DNA from: Actinoplanes sp. L3-i22
Lineage (GTDB): Bacteria; Actinomycetota; Actinomycetes; Mycobacteriales; Micromonosporaceae
Assembly (NCBI RefSeq): GCF_019704555.1
Contig: NZ_AP024745.1
Span: 5,402,501 to 5,466,500, forward strand
DNA length: 64,000 bases
Direction of reading: 5' to 3'
This document shows, piece by piece, positions 1-6,936 of this stretch (its first letter is position 1; every line of letters begins with the position of its first letter). The notes below the pieces were generated by a model that was given only the letters and a program-made list of their open reading frames with translations, had not been told where the DNA came from and searched no databases. The position numbers and the translations under genes are program-made.

Positions 1-92
1 CGGCCTACGTCATCGACGAGCAGACGGCGATCACGGTGGTGGACGGCTCGGTCGAGGTGGTCTCGGAGGGCCGGTGGACGAAGCTCGGCTGA
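1..92 (+). CDS. C-terminal end of a probable peptidase E (S51 family), partial
   Basis: The window opens inside a reading frame whose last 29 codons can be read, ending in TGA at 90-92. The visible tail contains IDEQTAI, then a VVDG turn and VEVVSEG. This resembles the C-terminal strand pair of S51 peptidases (peptidase E/cyanophycinase type), which hydrolyse N-terminal Asp-X dipeptides in the cytosol. The catalytic Ser and His would lie upstream of the window, so the assignment rests on the tail alone and could be wrong. Confidence 0.4.
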   Translation, partial: AYVIDEQTAITVVDGSVEVVSEGRWTKLG

Positions 93-212
93 GCGGGCGC
101 CGGCTCACGCCGTACCCAAGCAAGGTTTTGATCGTCGAAACCCGCACGTGACATCGGCGTGATCGTCGTGCGAAGCTACCCATCGGTAACTTCAGTGACG
201 AAGGGCGGCACC

Positions 213-1100
213 ATGACCAGCGCGACCGAACCCGCGGCGATCGATCACGCGCTGGTGCGCCACACCTGGCGGGTGGCCGAGCCGCTGCACGGCATGATCT
301 ATTTCGTGCCCGAGGGGCCGGAGCGCTACGCCGCGCTCGGCATCGGCGCCCGCGAGGGCTATTTCGCGTCGCGGGCCGCCGCTCTGGGCGCCGTCGGCGC
401 CGGCCCGGTCGTCGCCACCTTCTTCAACTTCAACCCGCGCCTGGTTGCCGCCGCCCTGCCCGCGGCCTGGGCAAAGGCCACCCCGGAGGCGATGCTGGCG
501 GCCCGGCTGGACGCCGCCGGCGCGGCCCTGACCCGCGGTCTCGGCGACGCGGTGCACGGCCCGGAGGTGGCCGAGGCCGCCGAACTGGCCCGCCGGGCCG
601 CCGAATCCGTCGCCGATCGTCCCGAGGGCCGCCCGCTGTTCGCCGCGCACGCCGCGCTGCCCTGGCCGGACCAGCCGCATCAGGTGCTCTGGCAGGCGCA
701 GACGCTGCTGCGGGAGTTCCGCGGCGACGGGCACGTCGCGGCGCTGCTGCTCGCCGGGCTGACCGGGCTGGAGGCGCTGGTGCTGCACGCGGCCTCCGGT
801 GACGTGCCGGAACGCTTCCTGCGCCGCAGCCGGGGCTGGAGCCAGGAGCAGTGGGACGGCGCCGTCGACGAGCTGCGGCACCGCGGGCTGATCGAGGCCG
901 GCGAGCCGGTCCTGAGCGAGGCCGGCCGGGCGCAGCGCGCCGAGATCGAGGCGGCCACCGATCGGCTCGCCGCTCCCGCGTACGCGATCCTCGGCGTCGA
1001 GGGCTGCAACCGGCTGGCCGAGCTGGCCCGTCCACTGAGCCGGGCGATCGTCGCCGCCGGGCTGTTGAACGTGGACAACGCGATCCGCAAGGAGGGGTAA
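213..1100 (+). CDS. SCO6745-family helix-turn-helix-like protein
   Basis: A 295-residue cytosolic protein. It resembles the actinobacterial SCO6745 family, which has a MarR-like winged-helix C-terminal half and no proven biochemical role. Visible elements are an N-terminal RVAEPLHGMIYF segment, a central LWQAQTLLREFRGDGHVAALL helix pair, and a SQEQWDGAVDELRHRGLI winged-helix-like stretch near residue 215-235. The ATG at 213 is preferred over an in-frame ATG at 159 because it follows AAGGGCGG at suitable spacing and matches where homology is expected to begin. The gene stands alone and is followed at once by a GC-rich hairpin. Function is inferred from family resemblance only. Confidence 0.7.
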   Translation: MTSATEPAAIDHALVRHTWRVAEPLHGMIYFVPEGPERYAALGIGAREGYFASRAAALGAVGAGPVVATFFNFNPRLVAAALPAAWAKATPEAMLAARLDAAGAALTRGLGDAVHGPEVAEAAELARRAAESVADRPEGRPLFAAHAALPWPDQPHQVLWQAQTLLREFRGDGHVAALLLAGLTGLEALVLHAASGDVPERFLRRSRGWSQEQWDGAVDELRHRGLIEAGEPVLSEAGRAQRAEIEAATDRLAAPAYAILGVEGCNRLAELARPLSRAIVAAGLLNVDNAIRKEG

Positions 1101-1119
1101 CCCCCGGATAACCCGGGGG
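1101..1119 (+). terminator. GC-rich hairpin directly after the SCO6745-like gene
   Basis: CCCCCGG at 1101-1107 and CCGGGGG at 1113-1119 form a perfect 7-bp stem with a 5-nt loop, starting one base after the stop codon. There is no T-tract, as is common for actinobacterial terminators. Confidence 0.5.
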
Positions 1120-1171
1120 GCGATCCGGGGGTCTGCACCATTCTGCGGAGGCGCTCTGAGCAGCAGGATTG

Positions 1172-1212
1172 GTCCTGTCAGCAAGACCAGGGAACATCCC
1201 GGCAGACAGGAC
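1172..1212 (+). promoter_or_regulatory. Inverted repeat in the leader of the repeat-protein gene
   Basis: GTCCTGTC (1172-1179) and GACAGGAC (1205-1212) are perfect 8-bp arms separated by 25 bp. The second arm covers the purine-rich stretch just before the ATG at 1220, so a hairpin in the mRNA could cover the ribosome-binding site. It could equally be a protein-binding site. Confidence 0.35.
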
Positions 1213-1219
1213 AGAGACC

Positions 1220-1501
1220 ATGTGGCAGAGCAGCTACTCCTACGACGACAGCCAGACCTCCGCCTCCAGCGCGGCGGAGAGCTACCAGGGCCACTGCGGC
1301 ACCGACGACTCCCAGCACCAGGATTCCCACCAGCAGGACTCCCACCAGCAGGACTTCCAGCACCAGGACTTCCAGCACCAGGACTTCCAGCACCAGGACT
1401 TCCAGCACCAGGACTTCCAGTACGAGGAGCACTACGAGTACCAGGAGTTCCACTACTACCACGCCGAGCACCACGTCGACTCGTCCGCGTTCTGCGGCTG
1501 A
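1220..1501 (+). CDS. Small low-complexity His/Gln/Asp repeat protein
   Basis: A 93-residue protein, not recognised as a family member. It starts [14 protein letters not shown], has two SHQQD units and then four exact FQHQD units, and ends in an aromatic/acidic/His-rich tail ([18 protein letters not shown]). Only two Cys occur, one near residue 27 and one at the penultimate position. The His-x-Asp density would suit divalent metal binding, but that is inference. It has no signal peptide or membrane segment and lies 17 bp upstream of the next gene in the same direction, so the two are probably co-transcribed. The opposite-strand frame reads as Val/Leu/Glu repeats and is rejected as a shadow. 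Confidence 0.65.
   Translation: MWQSSYSYDDSQTSASSAAESYQGHCGTDDSQHQDSHQQDSHQQDFQHQDFQHQDFQHQDFQHQDFQYEEHYEYQEFHYYHAEHHVDSSAFCG
1361..1420 (+). repeat. Four tandem copies of a 15-bp unit
   Basis: The unit CACCAGGACTTCCAG occurs four times without mismatch at 1361-1420, preceded by two degenerate copies. Each copy adds one QHQDF pentapeptide to the encoded protein, so copy number should vary between strains by slippage without shifting the frame. Confidence 0.9.
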
Positions 1502-1518
1502 CCGGCGGGAGGGGCCCG

Positions 1519-2583
1519 ATGACGATCACCGTCGAGCACGACGAACTGCGGGAGCTCGTCCGGCTGGTCCGGCAGGGTGCCGAGGCCAACGCGCGACCCG
1601 ACCTGATCGCCCGGCTGTCGGCGGGCCCCGTGACCGCCGATCAGGTCATCCGGTCCCTGCAGTCACTGGAGATCGACCTGCGCAACCGCCGTGCCGGGCT
1701 GTGCGAGCCGGGCCGTGGCGCCCGGCTCGCCGCCGAGGCCGGGCACGCCGAAACCCGGCTTCGCCGGTTCCGGGATCATTGCTCGCGCTGGCCCCGCACG
1801 CTCGCCGATGCGGTGGGCACGGCCGATTCGGATTTGGGGTACGGGCTTCAGCGCCACGTCCGTGCCCTCGTCGACGAGGGCACCGCGATGATCGCGGCCG
1901 GTGCCCAGCGTGCTGACGTCGACCGCTGGCTGCAGTACCGACTGGCCGCCGAGGTGACCGAATGTGATCGCACCCTGCGCCGGACCGCGCAGACCATCAC
2001 CGCCCGGATGACCGCCGCCCTCGGCCTGCCCGCCGCGATCCCGCCGGTGAACCTGGTCTTCGGCGCGCCGACCGTGATCGCCCCGCCCCGGCGCGCCCCC
2101 GGGGGCCGGCAGCCGCTGGCGACCCGGCTGATGGGCGTCCTGATGCCCGCCTACAGCGGGATCGCGATCTGCCTGGTCCTGTCCCGGAGTCTCGGGCACC
2201 GGGTGCCGGGCCCGCTGCTGGCCGCGGTCGCGGTCGTCGCCGTGCTCGCCCTGGGCGGCGCCGCGCTGGCCGGCGACCGGTGGCGGCAGGCCGACCGGGA
2301 GCGCGGCGAGACCCTGAACTGGCTCCGCTCGACCGCCGACGCGTTGCGGCCGGCCCTGGGCAAGCAGGTCCGCGACGGCCTGCGCGCCATCGAGCAGCAG
2401 GTGCACGCCGCGGCGGACGCGGCGGTCACCGAGCACACCCGGCGGCTGACCGTCGCCGCCGGCACCGCCCGGCGGGCGGCCGAGGACCAGCGCTCCGGCC
2501 GGGCCCTCACGAACATCGACGCGGATCTGGCCTCGATCCGGGAGCTCCGGGCCCGGGCGGCACGTCTCCGGCCGTCGGGGTGA
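1519..2583 (+). CDS. Helical membrane protein of unknown function with two adjacent transmembrane segments
   Basis: A 354-residue protein. The ATG at 1519 follows GGGAGGGG. Residues 1-195 are mostly charged amphipathic helix. Two hydrophobic segments follow (about 200-220 and 232-252, AVVAVLALGGAALAG). The C-terminal 100 residues are again long helices rich in Ala/Arg/Glu (EQQVHAAADAAVTEHTRRL). This helix-hairpin-helix plan recalls the membrane-facing part of bacterial dynamin-like proteins, but no GTPase motif is present, so that is only a structural analogy. It is coupled to the upstream repeat protein (17-bp gap). Its last 77 bp overlap the 3' end of the convergent kinase gene. Function unknown. 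Confidence 0.65.
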   Translation: MTITVEHDELRELVRLVRQGAEANARPDLIARLSAGPVTADQVIRSLQSLEIDLRNRRAGLCEPGRGARLAAEAGHAETRLRRFRDHCSRWPRTLADAVGTADSDLGYGLQRHVRALVDEGTAMIAAGAQRADVDRWLQYRLAAEVTECDRTLRRTAQTITARMTAALGLPAAIPPVNLVFGAPTVIAPPRRAPGGRQPLATRLMGVLMPAYSGIAICLVLSRSLGHRVPGPLLAAVAVVAVLALGGAALAGDRWRQADRERGETLNWLRSTADALRPALGKQVRDGLRAIEQQVHAAADAAVTEHTRRLTVAAGTARRAAEDQRSGRALTNIDADLASIRELRARAARLRPSG

Positions 2584-4483
2584 GCGGCAAAGGCTCGGGC
2601 GGCGGGGTGAGCGGCAGGTGCCCGGGTGTGGTGTCCCCGGCCGGTCGGGTGAGCAGCAGATGTTCACATGTCCGGACCACGGTCGCGGCGATTCTTCGGA
2701 CCCCGTGGGCGGTTCCCGGGTGCGAGGCCCGGGCCCGCCAGATCGCCAGTGCCCGGCGCGCGGCCGCCGCGACCTGCGCCGGGTCGGCGTCCGGCGCCAG
2801 CGCGAGCCGGCTGTGCGGATCGGCTCCGTCGTCGCCGAGCAGCCGGGTGGCCGCCTCGACCTCGGCCGGGCCCAGGTCACCGGGGTCCGCGCGCAGCTCG
2901 TCGATCGCGGTCACCTCGGCGAACTCGCGGCTGCCGGAGCGGATCCGGTCCAGCCGGTGCCGCAGGTACTGCGCCCCGGTCGCCGGCGGGTCGTCGCGGA
3001 CCAGCTCGTCCAGGGCCCGCAGCGCCGACCACGCCGCCAGGACGGCGTCGCGCCGGGTCGCCGGCGGGCCCAGATCGGCCCGGATCGCCGGCCGGTCCAG
3101 GCCAGTCCGGGTCGCGGGCCGGTCCAGGTCGGCCTGGGTCGCGGACCGGTCCAGGTCGGCCCGGATCCGGCGGATTCGCTCGGCCGGCTCGTCGTCGCCG
3201 TACGCGGCCGCGGCCTCCTGGATCGCCGCGCGGACCGCCCCGGCCAGCGAGGAGTCCGGCGGCGCGGCCCGCACCGGGACCCAGCCGTCGACCCGGGTGC
3301 CCGCGCCCGGCGCGGACCGGACCGTCACGAGCCCGCCGACGGCGGTCACCCGGGCCATCACGTTGCGCATGCCCCGGCCCGGCGATCCGTCCTGCGCGGT
3401 GGTGTCCCAGCCCGGCCCGTCGTCCTGGATCCCGAACCCGAGCCGGTCGCCGGTGCGGGTCAGCGCGAGGCGGATCGCCGCGCCCGGGGCGTGCTTGCGC
3501 GCGTTGTTCACCGCCTCCAGGCAGCAGAACCAGACGGCCGACTCGAGGTCCGCGGCGAACCGGCGGCCGTCGTCCATCCCGCCGACCGTGACCGGCACCC
3601 CGGTGCCCAGCTCGGCCCGCAGCGCCGCGGCCAGTCCCCGCCGGGCCAGCAGGGGAGAGGTCACCCCGGAGACGGTCCGGGCCAGGATCTCCTCGGCGTC
3701 GTCGATCCGCCCGGCGATCCGGTCCAGCGCGGCGCCGGCCTCGGCGAGGCGCCCGGCGCCGGTCTGGTGCTCGGCCAGGCCGAGCGCGAGCCGCAGCGAG
3801 ACCAGGTGGTGCTGGGCGCCGTCGTGCAGGTCGCGTTCGATGCGGCGGCGTTCGGCGTCCATCTCGGCGACCAGCCGCCGCCGTGACCCGGCGATGTCGG
3901 CGGCGTGCGCCCGCACCACCCGCAGTTGCCGTTCCAGCTCGATGCCGAGCCGGTTCGCGGCGAGCACGGCGCCCAGGCCGTCCGCGATGTCCCGGACGAG
4001 CCGGCCGCGCTGGCCGTCCGGGCCGCCGGCCGCGGCCGCCCGGTCCACGGTGATCGACCCGAGCCGCTCGGCACCACGGGTGATCGGCAGGGTGAGCTCG
4101 GCACCGCGGGTGATCGGCAGGGTGAGCTCGGCGCCGGCCGGGCCGGGGCCGGACCACGCCCAGGTGCGGTCGGGAAGTCCCGGGCGGTGCACGGTCAGCC
4201 GGCACACCCGGGCGCCCAGGGCCTGCCCGACACCCTCGGCGACCTGCGACAGGTCGGTTCCGGACAGGGCGCCGAGACCGGCCAGGACGGCGTACGGCGA
4301 AGGCCGCCGCCCGTGCAGGATGCGCTCGGCGTAACGCTCCGCCCGTACCAAAGCGGGGTTTAGAAGCAGCGCCACCGGCGCTGCCGCAAGCGGTGCGGCG
4401 AGCCTGGTGTTCAGGAGCAGGAACAGCGCGCCCAGCAGGGCGGCCACCGGAAGCACGGTGAGCAGGCGGAACGTCGGCGTCAC
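2507..4483 (-). CDS. NarL-type sensor histidine kinase with long C-terminal extension
   Basis: A 658-residue HisKA_3 kinase and the only intact kinase of its operon. Residues 1-45 are a hydrophobic membrane anchor and 50-190 a GAF-like sensor region. The dimerisation helix carries ERRRIERDLHDGAQHH with phosphoacceptor His220. The HATPase domain (about 305-402) has the N-box EAVNNARKHA and G-box DDGPG. Residues 405-658 are unusual: about 250 residues with four degenerate 9-residue repeats of ADLDRPATR type and a Pro-rich tail. The GTG start at 4483 overlaps the upstream stop by GTGA, so it is translationally coupled to the pseudokinase. It probably phosphorylates the response regulator encoded at 5651-6316. 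The signal is unknown. Confidence 0.85.
   Translation of the reverse strand: MTPTFRLLTVLPVAALLGALFLLLNTRLAAPLAAAPVALLLNPALVRAERYAERILHGRRPSPYAVLAGLGALSGTDLSQVAEGVGQALGARVCRLTVHRPGLPDRTWAWSGPGPAGAELTLPITRGAELTLPITRGAERLGSITVDRAAAAGGPDGQRGRLVRDIADGLGAVLAANRLGIELERQLRVVRAHAADIAGSRRRLVAEMDAERRRIERDLHDGAQHHLVSLRLALGLAEHQTGAGRLAEAGAALDRIAGRIDDAEEILARTVSGVTSPLLARRGLAAALRAELGTGVPVTVGGMDDGRRFAADLESAVWFCCLEAVNNARKHAPGAAIRLALTRTGDRLGFGIQDDGPGWDTTAQDGSPGRGMRNVMARVTAVGGLVTVRSAPGAGTRVDGWVPVRAAPPDSSLAGAVRAAIQEAAAAYGDDEPAERIRRIRADLDRSATQADLDRPATRTGLDRPAIRADLGPPATRRDAVLAAWSALRALDELVRDDPPATGAQYLRHRLDRIRSGSREFAEVTAIDELRADPGDLGPAEVEAATRLLGDDGADPHSRLALAPDADPAQVAAAARRALAIWRARASHPGTAHGVRRIAATVVRTCEHLLLTRPAGDTTPGHLPLTPPPEPLPLTPTAGDVPPGPGAPGSRPDPRRCS
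4071..4130. repeat. 30-bp in-frame tandem duplication inside the kinase gene
   Basis: Two 30-bp units (4071-4100 and 4101-4130) differ at one base and encode a doubled GAELTLPITR decapeptide in the sensor region. The near-identity indicates a recent duplication that adds ten residues and keeps the frame. Confidence 0.85.
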
Positions 4484-5661
4484 CGGGCCGGCTCGGCGTC
4501 GAGTCGATCGGGCAGCCGGGCGAGCAGGCGCAGCCCCTCGGCCGCGTCGTCGCACGCGAGGTCGCCGCCGAGCGCGGCCAGCCGTTCGGTGTCGTGGGCC
4601 AGCGCGGCCCGGATCTGCGCCGCGGTCACCGGCGGGTCGGCGTCCTCGACCAGCGCCCGGATCCGGCCGTCCACGCTGGTCAGACTGACCCGGATGGCGG
4701 CGCCGGGGGAGTCCGCGAGCACGGTCAGCGCGGCCGCGACGACCTGGTAGACGGCCGATTCGAGCTCCCAGGCGACCCGGACCCCGAGGTCCCCGCTGAC
4801 GTGCACGCCGCGACGCAGATCGGCGGCCAGCTCCTCCAGGGCCGGGCCGGGTCCCTGGCCGCGCAGCACCGCGGGATAGACGCCGCGGGCGATCACCCGG
4901 AACCGGTCGACCAGCTCGTCGACCTCGGCGCGGGCCCGCGCCAGGCCCGGTCCGCGCGGGTCGGCCCGGGCGGTCGTGACGTGTTCGCGCAGCGCGACGA
5001 GCCGGCCGGAGGTCGCCCGGGCCAGCTCGGTCAGCAGCCGGCGCCGTTCCACCTCGCGGGCCTGCGCGAGCCGCTGCCGGGAGGCGGCCAGCTCCCGCGC
5101 CAGGTGGTCGGCGCGGTCGACCCGCTCGGCGAGCACGGCGTTGAGCGCGACCGTACGCAGCAGCAACGCCGCCCCGTTGGCCACGTCGCGCATCAGGTCC
5201 CGATCGCCGGGCGTGACCGGCAGCCCCGGCTTCTCGATCGACAGCACGGCCCGCAGCTCGGTGCCGTCGAGCACCGGCACGACGTGCCCGACGTCGGGGC
5301 GGGCGAGCAGCACGGCCAGGTTCTCCGCGCTGTCGGTGCCGGCCTGCAGACGTGGCCCGACCGCCAGCCACACCGCGGCCCGGCGCGCGCCGGTGCCGTC
5401 GGCGAGCACCCGTTCGAGCGCGGGCAGCGCCTCCTGGATCGACGCGGCGCCCAGGTGGCGGGCCGCGTCGGCCAGCGCGGTGTACGGCGTGACCGCCCGC
5501 CGCCCGGTCACCCGTGCCACCAGCGCGTCGGCGCCGCGCCGCAGCCGGGGCAGCAGCGCGGCGACCGCGGCGCAGATCAGGAACGGCAGCACGACGGCCC
5601 GCCCGGCGAACAGCAGCGGCAGGAACGCCGCCCCGGCCAGCAGCAGCGCGCTAGGCGACAT
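4480..5661 (-). CDS. Degenerate histidine kinase (pseudokinase)
   Basis: A 393-residue protein with the plan of the neighbouring kinase: hydrophobic N-terminus (residues 5-40), GAF-like region (about 55-180), then a dimerisation helix. In the helix ERRRLLTELARATSGRL, Ala214 stands where the phosphoacceptor His should be. The ATPase-like end lacks a recognisable N-box (QVVAAALTVLADS) and DxGxG motif. Neither autophosphorylation nor ATP binding is therefore expected. It may act as a sensory or allosteric partner, perhaps heterodimerising with the 658-residue kinase (inference). The ATG at 5661 overlaps the response-regulator stop by 11 bp, and its TGA overlaps the next GTG. Degeneration with an intact frame suggests a retained function rather than decay. 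Confidence 0.8.
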   Translation of the reverse strand: MSPSALLLAGAAFLPLLFAGRAVVLPFLICAAVAALLPRLRRGADALVARVTGRRAVTPYTALADAARHLGAASIQEALPALERVLADGTGARRAAVWLAVGPRLQAGTDSAENLAVLLARPDVGHVVPVLDGTELRAVLSIEKPGLPVTPGDRDLMRDVANGAALLLRTVALNAVLAERVDRADHLARELAASRQRLAQAREVERRRLLTELARATSGRLVALREHVTTARADPRGPGLARARAEVDELVDRFRVIARGVYPAVLRGQGPGPALEELAADLRRGVHVSGDLGVRVAWELESAVYQVVAAALTVLADSPGAAIRVSLTSVDGRIRALVEDADPPVTAAQIRAALAHDTERLAALGGDLACDDAAEGLRLLARLPDRLDAEPAR

Positions 5662-6316
5662 CCGGTGCGGACCTCAGATAGGTCAGCACGGCCAGCACCC
5701 GCCGGTGGTGTTCGGCCGCGTCGGGCGGCAGCCCGAGCTTGGTGAAGATGTTCGCGATGTGCTTCTCGACGGCCTTCGGCATCACCACCAGCTGCCCGGC
5801 GATCCCGGTGTTGGACCGGCCCTCGGCCATCAGCCGCAGCACCTGCCGCTCGCGGCCGGACAGCGCGGCGACCACGTCGCGGCGTTCGCTGCTGGGCCGT
5901 TCGACCAGGCGCTGGGCCAGCATCGGCTCGATCACGATCTCGCCGTCGCGGATCCGGGTCAGCGTGTCGCTGAGGATCTCGACGCTGCCCACCTTCTCCT
6001 TGAGCCGGTAGCCGATCGCCTCGGTGCCGATCCGCAGCACCCGCATCAGGTAGTGCGTCTCCGCGTAGTGCGACAGGAACAGCAGGCCGAGCTTCGGGTG
6101 CGCGGCCCGCAGCCGTTCGGCGGTGGGCAGGCCGCCGTCCGGCTCGGGCGGCATCCGGATGTCCAGGATGGCGACATCGGCCGGCCGGGTGGCCAGCAGC
6201 TCCACCAGCGAGTCGCCGTCGGCGGTGCACCCGACCACCTCGTGCCCGGCCGCCTCCAGCAGCATGACCAGGCCGTCCCGGAACAGCGCGCCGTCCTCGG
6301 CGAGCGCTACCCGCAC
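5651..6316 (-). CDS. NarL/FixJ-family response regulator
   Basis: A 221-residue cytosolic transcription factor. The receiver domain (1-120) has acidic ED at residues 7-8, phosphoacceptor Asp52 in ILDIRMP and the conserved Lys in YRLKEK. A LuxR-type HTH follows (about 155-215, LSGRERQVLRLMAEGRSNTGIA). The GTG at 6316 is chosen because the protein then begins with the receiver strand VRVALAEDG; it overlaps the preceding gene by 10 bp. It is the only response regulator in the operon and so probably serves all three kinase-like proteins. Target genes are not evident; autoregulation is possible. Confidence 0.9.
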   Translation of the reverse strand: MRVALAEDGALFRDGLVMLLEAAGHEVVGCTADGDSLVELLATRPADVAILDIRMPPEPDGGLPTAERLRAAHPKLGLLFLSHYAETHYLMRVLRIGTEAIGYRLKEKVGSVEILSDTLTRIRDGEIVIEPMLAQRLVERPSSERRDVVAALSGRERQVLRLMAEGRSNTGIAGQLVVMPKAVEKHIANIFTKLGLPPDAAEHHRRVLAVLTYLRSAPDVA

Positions 6317-6873
6317 GGGATCCGCACCTTGAGCGTGGGCAACGCGGCACCTCCGACGATCTCGACCGCCCCGCCGAGCCACTCGATGCGGTCACGTACG
6401 GCTACGACCTGGCCAGTATCGACATTGGCCAGATCAAGAACCAGACCACTGTCATCCCTGCGTACGGTGATGTCCACCGTTCGAGTGGCATCGCGGAGGC
6501 CTTCGAGAACCTCGCGGACCGTGAAGAAGGCGACCCCCTCCACCGCGGTGTCGAACCGTCCGTCGCCGGCGTCCACCCGCACCGGCCCCGGGAGGCCGGC
6601 CGCCAGCTCCCGCAGGGCCGCGCCCAGCCCCTCCTCACGCAGCAGCGGCGGATAGATCTGGCCGGCGATCACGCGCAGCTCCTGCAGGGCGAGGTGCAGC
6701 TGGTCCTGCAGGTCCGCGATGTCCGGCCGCAGGTCGTGGGCCTTCTCGCCGAGCAGGCCCAGCCGCAGCGTCAGCGCCGCGATCCGGAGCGCCGGGCCGT
6801 CGTGCAGCCGCTGCTCCAGGGCGAGGCGGCGCCCCCAGTACTCGTCCGGCGTCATGCGGCCATTGTGGGCCAT
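6307..6873 (-). CDS. Short histidine-kinase-like protein with H-box but degenerate ATPase domain
   Basis: A 188-residue soluble protein, first gene of the four-gene operon. The H-box LEQRLHDGPALRIAAL carries His24, and the helix IYPPLLREEGLGAAL is typical of HisKA_3 proteins. The ATPase part is reduced: EVLEGLRDATRT replaces the N-box, and DLANVDTGQ replaces DxGxG. It may be phosphorylated in trans or act as a phosphotransfer or dimerisation partner (inference). The ATG at 6873 is preferred over an in-frame ATG at 6855 because GAGG lies 8 nt upstream of it. It is divergent from the Hsp70-propeller gene, with 63 bp between start codons. Confidence 0.75.
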   Translation of the reverse strand: MAHNGRMTPDEYWGRRLALEQRLHDGPALRIAALTLRLGLLGEKAHDLRPDIADLQDQLHLALQELRVIAGQIYPPLLREEGLGAALRELAAGLPGPVRVDAGDGRFDTAVEGVAFFTVREVLEGLRDATRTVDITVRRDDSGLVLDLANVDTGQVVAVRDRIEWLGGAVEIVGGAALPTLKVRIPCG

Positions 6874-6936
6874 TCGTCCGACCTCGTCCGGGTGACATTC
6901 CTAGGTTATTGCCGCAAACTGCCCAAAAATGGTCAG

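Noticed and set aside
1178..1474. Minus-strand frame with Val-Leu-Glu repeats opposite the HQD-repeat gene
   Set aside because: It is the antisense reading of the 15-bp tandem repeat, without a ribosome-binding site; the plus frame has a proper leader and start.
2280..4334. Long plus-strand frame across the kinase gene
   Set aside because: Arg/Pro/Ser-rich antisense composition; the minus strand has a complete kinase with all motifs.
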